From contig OV050032.1 of assembly GCA_920105625.2 (NCBI GenBank), positions 195,734,695-195,798,694 on the forward strand: DNA of 64,000 bases, read 5' to 3'. This DNA is from Clusia tigrina (taxonomy: Eukaryota > Arthropoda > Insecta > Diptera > Clusiidae). The position numbers and the translations under genes were made by a program. Positions 58,731 through 64,000 of this stretch are shown here, piece by piece; position 1 is the stretch's first letter; every line of letters begins with the position of its first letter. The notes beneath the pieces are model-generated. The model did no database searches and had not been told where the DNA came from. It saw only the letters and a program-made list of their open reading frames with translations.

Positions 58731-59937
58731 TTATTGCGAAAAGTCGTAACCTTCGTTCGTTCCGGGACAATCGGCAATGGTCTGTAGAATGGTTAAGCAG
58801 TACGAGAACATGGTCACAATGAAGCCCATTGCGCATTGGTTGTTCAATTGAAACAAATCGTAGACACTGAAATGGACATGATGCGATACACTGTGGAGAA
58901 GATATTGTGGAAGCTGCAAAGGCAAAACACAAAAAGACAAATGAATGAAATCAAAGCTCCATTAGGATGACGACTCACCAATATCTTCTGTGTGTTCCGC
59001 AAAGTAAGCGTAGCCATTAAGTCGCAGGTATGCCGGTACATGCAAGTGACTCGCCCAGCCGTAACGAAGAGCAATGTGAACTCAACAAAGTATGCAATGA
59101 ACACCAGAAGCGATCTCATGGTATAAAAGGACATTGCGAACACCACAGCAAGATACAAGCTGAATATGAATTTGTAAGCACAATACCAGAATGTGGGCGC
59201 AGAGAGTACCGAGTTAATGCACCCAATAATGAATTGAATGCTCCACAGCGTCGGCTGCACCTCGCTGTGGCAGTCGTCGAAGTTCTGCGCCATGTACATT
59301 AGAGTGCCACAGACTGTATCCATGCGCAGTAGAATCAGCATGTAGGCCATAAAGAAGAGGGATGTGTAGCAAGCAGTGAGGGCAGCGCTAAGAACCCGTA
59401 CAATGAACTCGTATGTGCCCAAAACAAAGCCGCATAGCATGCCTCCATTGAAGAAAAAGTACAATTGAAAGAATTCCAGCGATATCGCCAGTGCCAAGAT
59501 TGCCAGATGATATAGTCCGAAGAATGCACGGAGCGGTTGCTGCGTCGTGGCCTCCCCTGGCGTCGCACTACATTTGCATGCAGTTTCTTCACATCGGATT
59601 GCAGCTGTGACAATTTTTGTATTGATTGCAGATACTGCGAAGGACACCAACACTGCTGCAAGAAAAACACAAGAACGAAACCAAACTGCACCCCCACAAC
59701 GAAGTATTGCAGGACACTGTTATCGCTGTTATATGTTGTCAATATGAACGTCGTGGCATTGAGGTAGACTCCAATGCCCGCCATCAGCACCGTGTAGAGC
59801 CGTAATGTGGTGCTGTTCCGGCGCGGCGACTGGTTATGCCGGAGACTGACTTGGCTGTAGCCGAAAAGGAGGCCAGTGTAGTAAAGCGCGACGGTGGCGT
59901 ACTTGAAAATGCGTTCCGATTTCGGGTGCGAGGCCAT
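58731..59937 (-). pseudogene. Gustatory receptor with one frameshift (Gr copy B)
   Basis: Exon 1 runs 59937-58979 (MASHPKSERIFKYATVALYY…). A 65-nt intron follows (58978-58914, GTGAGT…TTTGCAG), then exon 2, 58913-58731 (LPQYLLHSVSHHVHF…, stop TAA). Exon 1 is 959 nt, one short of a multiple of three. Alignment with copy A places a 1-nt loss at about 59540-59556, between RRQGRPRR and LRAFFGLYHL. Everything else is open, and the corrected protein would be about 380 aa. It is therefore either a very young pseudogene, a segregating null allele or an assembly base error. Role if functional: taste receptor channel. It shares structure, intron position and upstream block with copies A and C. Confidence 0.85.
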
Positions 59938-59989
59938 AGTGACGATAGACAGAGTATTATGGAACTAATTTCCCAGACAGCGGCACATC

Positions 59990-60187
59990 TTGTCACAACT
60001 GGTGGAGTGCTCAGCAGCACTTAAGTAATTAAGAGGGCGTTTGGGGTGCTGCTGCGCAGCCAACCGAAACTTGTCGAACACTCCCGACTGCCAACTGGAC
60101 TGTGGAATTACAAACTTGAATACGAGGACCTTTAACAGAGCTGGTCAAACGGTTGGAAATCAAGTGTGTCATATGTCCATTAGAATA
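59990..60187 (-). promoter_or_regulatory. Conserved upstream block of receptor copy B
   Basis: Matches 25046-25236 with few changes, including AACAGAGCTGGTCAAACGGT and CTGGACTGTGGAATTACAAA. The upstream ATG present in copies A and C is ATT here. Candidate promoter or 5' UTR. Confidence 0.5.
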
Positions 60188-60189
60188 AA

Positions 60190-60990
60190 ATAGTCGAATA
60201 CTCCGGAATGCGCGGCTTGTGACTTGGTATGGATCCAACTCCTTCTCAATTCAATTTATTCACAACCATGTCGAAATCTCAGTAGTAGAATAATATACAA
60301 GATTAAATGTTTATATATTGGAGTTCCATGGAATCCCGACACTGAGATATGTGGTTCATCTGATTATCCAAATAAAATCAATTACATTGACATTGTTCTC
60401 AAGAATGATCGCAGTTGAGAGTGGAATTTTGATGGGTTTCATTTTTGTACCATGTTGCCGAACGAATTAATGGAGAAATTTGCTCTGCATTGGATGTGGG
60501 CCCACAAACGTAGATTCTCAAATCACCACAGGCAAGTTAAGTTGGCTGAATATGCCCATAAATTTTAGTTTTCAGATACAAGTGATGTCTGGAGAGGTGG
60601 GTGTGTTCTTTACACGAGCACGCTCAGTTCATGCATGAGATTTTATAGAGTCAATTTGATTCTTCACAGAATATATCGTCCTTTAATCTTGCACATGTGT
60701 TAACTTATGAAGGTGCATGAATTGTGGGCGTGAAATCTTATATGTCGACCATATATTGTACAGAGAGCAGGATGACTCACATGTGGGTTACTCATACTAT
60801 CAAATTCTGTCATTAAATCTTGTTCTCTTTGAAGGTCCAGACTATGCAGTTGCAAGATATCATTAGATATAATAACAGCTCGGAAAACAGTTTATGGGGT
60901 TCGAGAAGGCGGAATGTGTGAAGTCGGATAACACTGAGTTTGAGATTAGCTCCTCCCCTAAGATCAAAGCACGCCCAAAGAAGTAAAGTA
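60190..60990. other. No gene recognised
   Basis: Short ORFs only, AT-rich. Nothing supportable. Confidence 0.4.
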
Positions 60991-60997
60991 ACACAAT

Positions 60998-61786
60998 TGT
61001 AAGGAACCTTCCTGCCTACGCTTATGCTGAGGTAACGCTCGCCGTTGTCCAGGGTCCATACAAAATTTATTTATTTGCAGGGTTGATTATAATTATTTAT
61101 TATTGGAAAAAAACTTAACCTATCTAACATGGATATATACTTAATTCTAATACAGAGTGTTTTCCTGAAGTACGGCCGTGGTTTACAATATTTTACCAGA
61201 CCGTAGCTTTTACAATTATATGATATTTCAATACACTTACATGCGGTGGCGAGGAATCCCAAGTTGCGGCGAAATAGTCCGTGGTGTTGACCTATTTCCT
61301 GTACATAGGTCACGAGCGTATGAGTTAGCACCGAGAAAGGCAGACGTATCCCGGCGCTGCTGAGAAAAGCAGACGAATCCCGAAATTCTCAGTCTTGCAA
61401 AAGTCAGGATCTCATGCGAGTATCCTATGTCTAGGTTAGCACTGAGAAAAGCAGACGAATCCCGAATTTCTCAGTGTAACGATGCGTCAGTGTCCTAGAA
61501 TAGTTACCTGTATGTTGTCACTCTGCTGGCTCGCCGAAGAAGAAGGGCTGAGTTACGCTCTGTACGCGTTTTTATAACCCCTTCTCAGCTGGTTGTGGTG
61601 TGAGGTGTTCGGGCGCTTTTCCATATGGCCACCAAGTGTGCTGCGTTCGATCCTGCAATTGTGTAGCCCTAGTGGCCGCTAGATGGCGGTGATAGTTTTA
61701 TCCGGTGTGGGCAACTCGCATGCGCGCGTGCGTGCCCACGTTGTGAGACCAAAATACGAGGATGTTCACCATTTTGGATCCTCACA
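60998..61786 (+). mobile_element. Solo LTR (789 bp) with 4-bp target duplication CAAT
   Basis: Begins TGTAAGGAACC and ends GGATCCTCACA, flanked by CAAT at 60994-60997 and 61787-61790. Inside, GAGAAA(A/G)GCAGACG(A/T)ATCCCG recurs three times between about 61332 and 61462. It is related to the LTR at 36735-37465 by termini and layout. No internal region remains, consistent with LTR-LTR recombination. Confidence 0.8.
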
Positions 61787-63130
61787 CAATATTAAACATA
61801 TTTTTAAGGCCCATATTTCATATGGGAAGATGGGCGTGACTGCTGAAATATTATGCCCAATATTCAATGTATAATTTTATACCGTTATAGTAATCTTTAT
61901 ATACAAATCTTTGCTTGCCCTGGAGAGAGAGGATATCTCTAAGGTCGTGGCTTGTGTAACTGATAACTGGCTGTTCGGCACGCATGCTCTCAGGCTGGGA
62001 GTATTCTCTCATGAATACTGCAAAAGCTGTGGAGATGATGAGGAGGAGGACACTGTGGAACATCTTTTCTGTAGTTGCCCCGCTCTGGCTAGAAGCAGAG
62101 CGGGCTCTTTAGGCAAATACGCTTTTAGCTCTCTTACAGAAGTGTCTGGCGCGAACAAATCCTGCGCTTTATTAGGGCTTCGGAATGGTTTGACGAGTAA
62201 AAGTAGAGGTGCGTTGTTACGCGGTGATATCACAATGGACCCATGGTGGTCTGATTGAGCTGGTCCTTAGACCAGCTGCCACGTTACCTAACCTAACCTG
62301 ACCATATACAAATCTTGTATAGCACCCGAGTTATGTATTTATATATGTAGTGGGCTTTAGTTGGCCCGCCCATTTCTGGTGTGTTGGTTCTTTGATCCAA
62401 TGTGTGATATTTCGTCGCAAAATTTTGTATGGGATCGCACTTATCAATATGTGTGAAGTATGGGCGCGGCACTAGTAGTACGCCGCCCATTTTTCTAATG
62501 CTATTATATTACTAGCGAAATTTATTGATATATTATCTATATGAAGATACCAGGGATTATCATAAGTGGGGGGACACGATAGTTGCATAATTGAAAAGTA
62601 GACGGGACCTATCGCTGATCGACCGCTATTCCTAAATATGGCTATTCCTATTCGCACCAAACTTCATCTATAAATTGTTTATAAGTGTTAAGTTATGAAC
62701 AAGTGTAACTAGTTCACCATTATGATGTCCACATTATGAATAGGATCTAGTGGGACTACTAAACCACCAAATTTTTAATACTCCATCAATTTTGTCTGAA
62801 ATTAAAGAAGACTTTTCTCTCTTTTTGTAGAAATTATTCTATATAAACCATGGCTGAGCTGTCACTGAGTCCAAACAGCTTGACAGAAGTTATTGTTATT
62901 TGTAAAAATTTGTCTACAGTTGCATATATGGGCTATAGGCGTGATATCTATCCAATTGGTTTTATATATCTACCTAATTCTGTCTTAAGGACTCGGCTAT
63001 ACCATTCTGAGGCTTTCATTAAGATATCTTTTACAATACAATTGGACGGACGGACAAAAACTAAATAAACTCAGAAAGTAATGCTGATCATTTCTAGTTG
63101 TCCATACCTGCCACGCCTGCTTTCCCAAAG
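61787..63130. repeat. Noncoding repeat with GGGCGTG / CGCCCA motifs
   Basis: Continues across the solo LTR and the LINE insert. Motifs such as ATATGGGAAGATGGGCGTGA, GGACGGACGGAC and CATACCTGCCACGCCTGC have counterparts at 7440-8150. It is noncoding; the element type is unknown. Confidence 0.5.
61912..62303 (+). mobile_element. LINE 3' fragment with 13-bp target-site duplication
   Basis: ATATACAAATCTT at 61899-61911 is repeated at 62304-62316. The insert is open for its whole coding part: LALEREDISKVVACVTDNWL, a zinc-knuckle-like segment (EYCKSCGDDEEEDTVEHLFC) and an end at DPWWSD, then a tail ending ACCTAACCTAACCTGACC. It is a short, 5'-truncated and apparently young copy, inserted in the noncoding repeat. 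Confidence 0.9.
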
Positions 63131-63880
63131 AATTAGCGGAAATACAATATCGGTCGTTGACTACTTCCTAGCAAGTTGTCCACGATGTTGGTTTATAATG
63201 GGTGTTGATGTTACAAACCCTCAAGGAAGAGGAGGAGAATAATAATAATTTTGAAAGCAATCTGATGTGTCGTGCAATGACGCCTTTATAAGGAAGACAC
63301 TGGTCGAATTATTTGAGACTAAGCCAGGAAGTAAGTTTTGTTATTCTTCAGAGTTATCAGTCAGCTCGATTTATGTGGCAAATTTGGCAAAGCTGATTAC
63401 AACAACTCAAACTTTACAGCCGATTTTCAGTTATAATGACCTGATGAAATACTCACTTCAATAGGCGGCCAGTATAGTACATATATAAAATCTTACCATA
63501 ATGAAGAGTTTTGGGAACGTTCCATCTTCCCGTCTCTAGAAATACCTACAATATTCGAAGCAGATATCTGTGCCAGAAAGGATTGACTTTTAGAATGTGT
63601 ACTTAAAGAAAATGTCGCGAATATTTATACGAGTATATATATACGTATGGTCCTATGGCTCCGCGGGGGAGCAAAGGGCCGTATCAAGGTTCCCCGATTT
63701 CCCTCTGTCATGCGCCAACTTCTTGATTTCGCTCCAGGTTTTGTTGGTTTTGACCAAATCTAGTCCTGTTTTTCATGCAAAAGGTCGCAAGAAAGATTTC
63801 CACTACACCAACTTGAAATGGGATCCGCGTATAAATTTTCAATTGGGTCAGTTTAGCATTGATCATACAATATACAGGTC
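63131..63880. other. No gene recognised
   Basis: The plus ORF 63597-63926 is partly protein-like (KGRKKDFHYTNLKWDPRINF) but not recognised. It may be LINE debris, because LINE-like end sequence follows it. Confidence 0.3.
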
Positions 63881-63899
63881 TTGCTCATGGGTGCAAACA

Positions 63900-63999
63900 C
63901 GTGTCGGACGGTGCTACAAATCATAAGTAGTGGAAAGCCTTTGTAGCCATAGCTCTAAAGGTAGAATAAGAATTTACTGTTATTTTTCTAATAATAAAT
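63900..63999 (+). pseudogene. RTE-like LINE 3' end
   Basis: TGGAAAGCCTTTGTAGCCATAGC corresponds to the WRAFVTAL coding end of the LINE at 21310-21345. It is followed by a short UTR and an AATAATAAAT tail at the window edge. Confidence 0.4.
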
Positions 64000-64000
64000 G

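Overview
The window reads as a stretch of a higher-dipteran genome, most likely a tephritid fruit fly. It is AT-rich and intron-bearing, with short 65-74 nt GT-AG introns. It carries insect gustatory receptors and is packed with fly-type transposons: R1/I-like, Jockey-like and RTE-like LINEs, Ty3/Gypsy pieces and two mariner lineages. There is no bacterial-style operon structure. The assignment to Tephritidae is inference from the general look of genes and repeats, since no search was possible.

Layout. 1-3760: tail of an R1-like LINE, then about 3 kb of TTTATT/AATTTAATT low-complexity DNA. 3760-12490: nested repeats, including a large inverted repeat (two arms of about 820 bp at 6447-7268 and 10872-11692, about 3.6 kb apart) with a LINE remnant in the loop, plus a near-perfect 157-bp palindrome at 12333-12489. 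12490-16330: LINE remnants in both orientations. 17737-25240: two tandem gustatory receptor paralogues on the minus strand (a pseudogene and an intact two-exon gene of 387 aa), separated by a 5'-truncated RTE-like LINE with a clear target-site duplication and a second long hairpin. 26000-31750: LINE, minisatellites, a decayed Gypsy pol and a mariner (DD34D) inserted in a 22-bp minisatellite. 33600-34000: a textbook TATA plus initiator core promoter with no evident downstream gene. 34200-37470: LINE remnants and a solo LTR. 38187-38285: a lone exon that looks like the extracellular domain of a Cys-loop ligand-gated anion channel. 40-50 kb: mostly unassigned sequence with LINE tails and minisatellites. 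51081-51299: the carboxyl half of a histone H2B-like protein. 52-56.3 kb: short candidate exons with good splice sites on both strands. 57103-58290: a mariner of the DD41D type. 58731-60190: a third gustatory receptor with a single-base frameshift. 60998-61786: a second solo LTR, followed by noncoding repeat holding a LINE tail with perfect 13-bp target-site duplications.

The three receptors form one local family. They share the MAS(Q/H)P start, one phase-0 intron near the C-terminus, and a conserved block of about 150-190 bp just upstream of the start codon. The pseudogene and the intact gene are about 98-99% identical over roughly 500 bp including the intron, but strongly diverged elsewhere, which points to gene conversion. 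I did not find an obviously new multi-gene system. The best leads are the two long hairpins, the conserved receptor upstream block, the H2B-like fragment and the orphan host exons.
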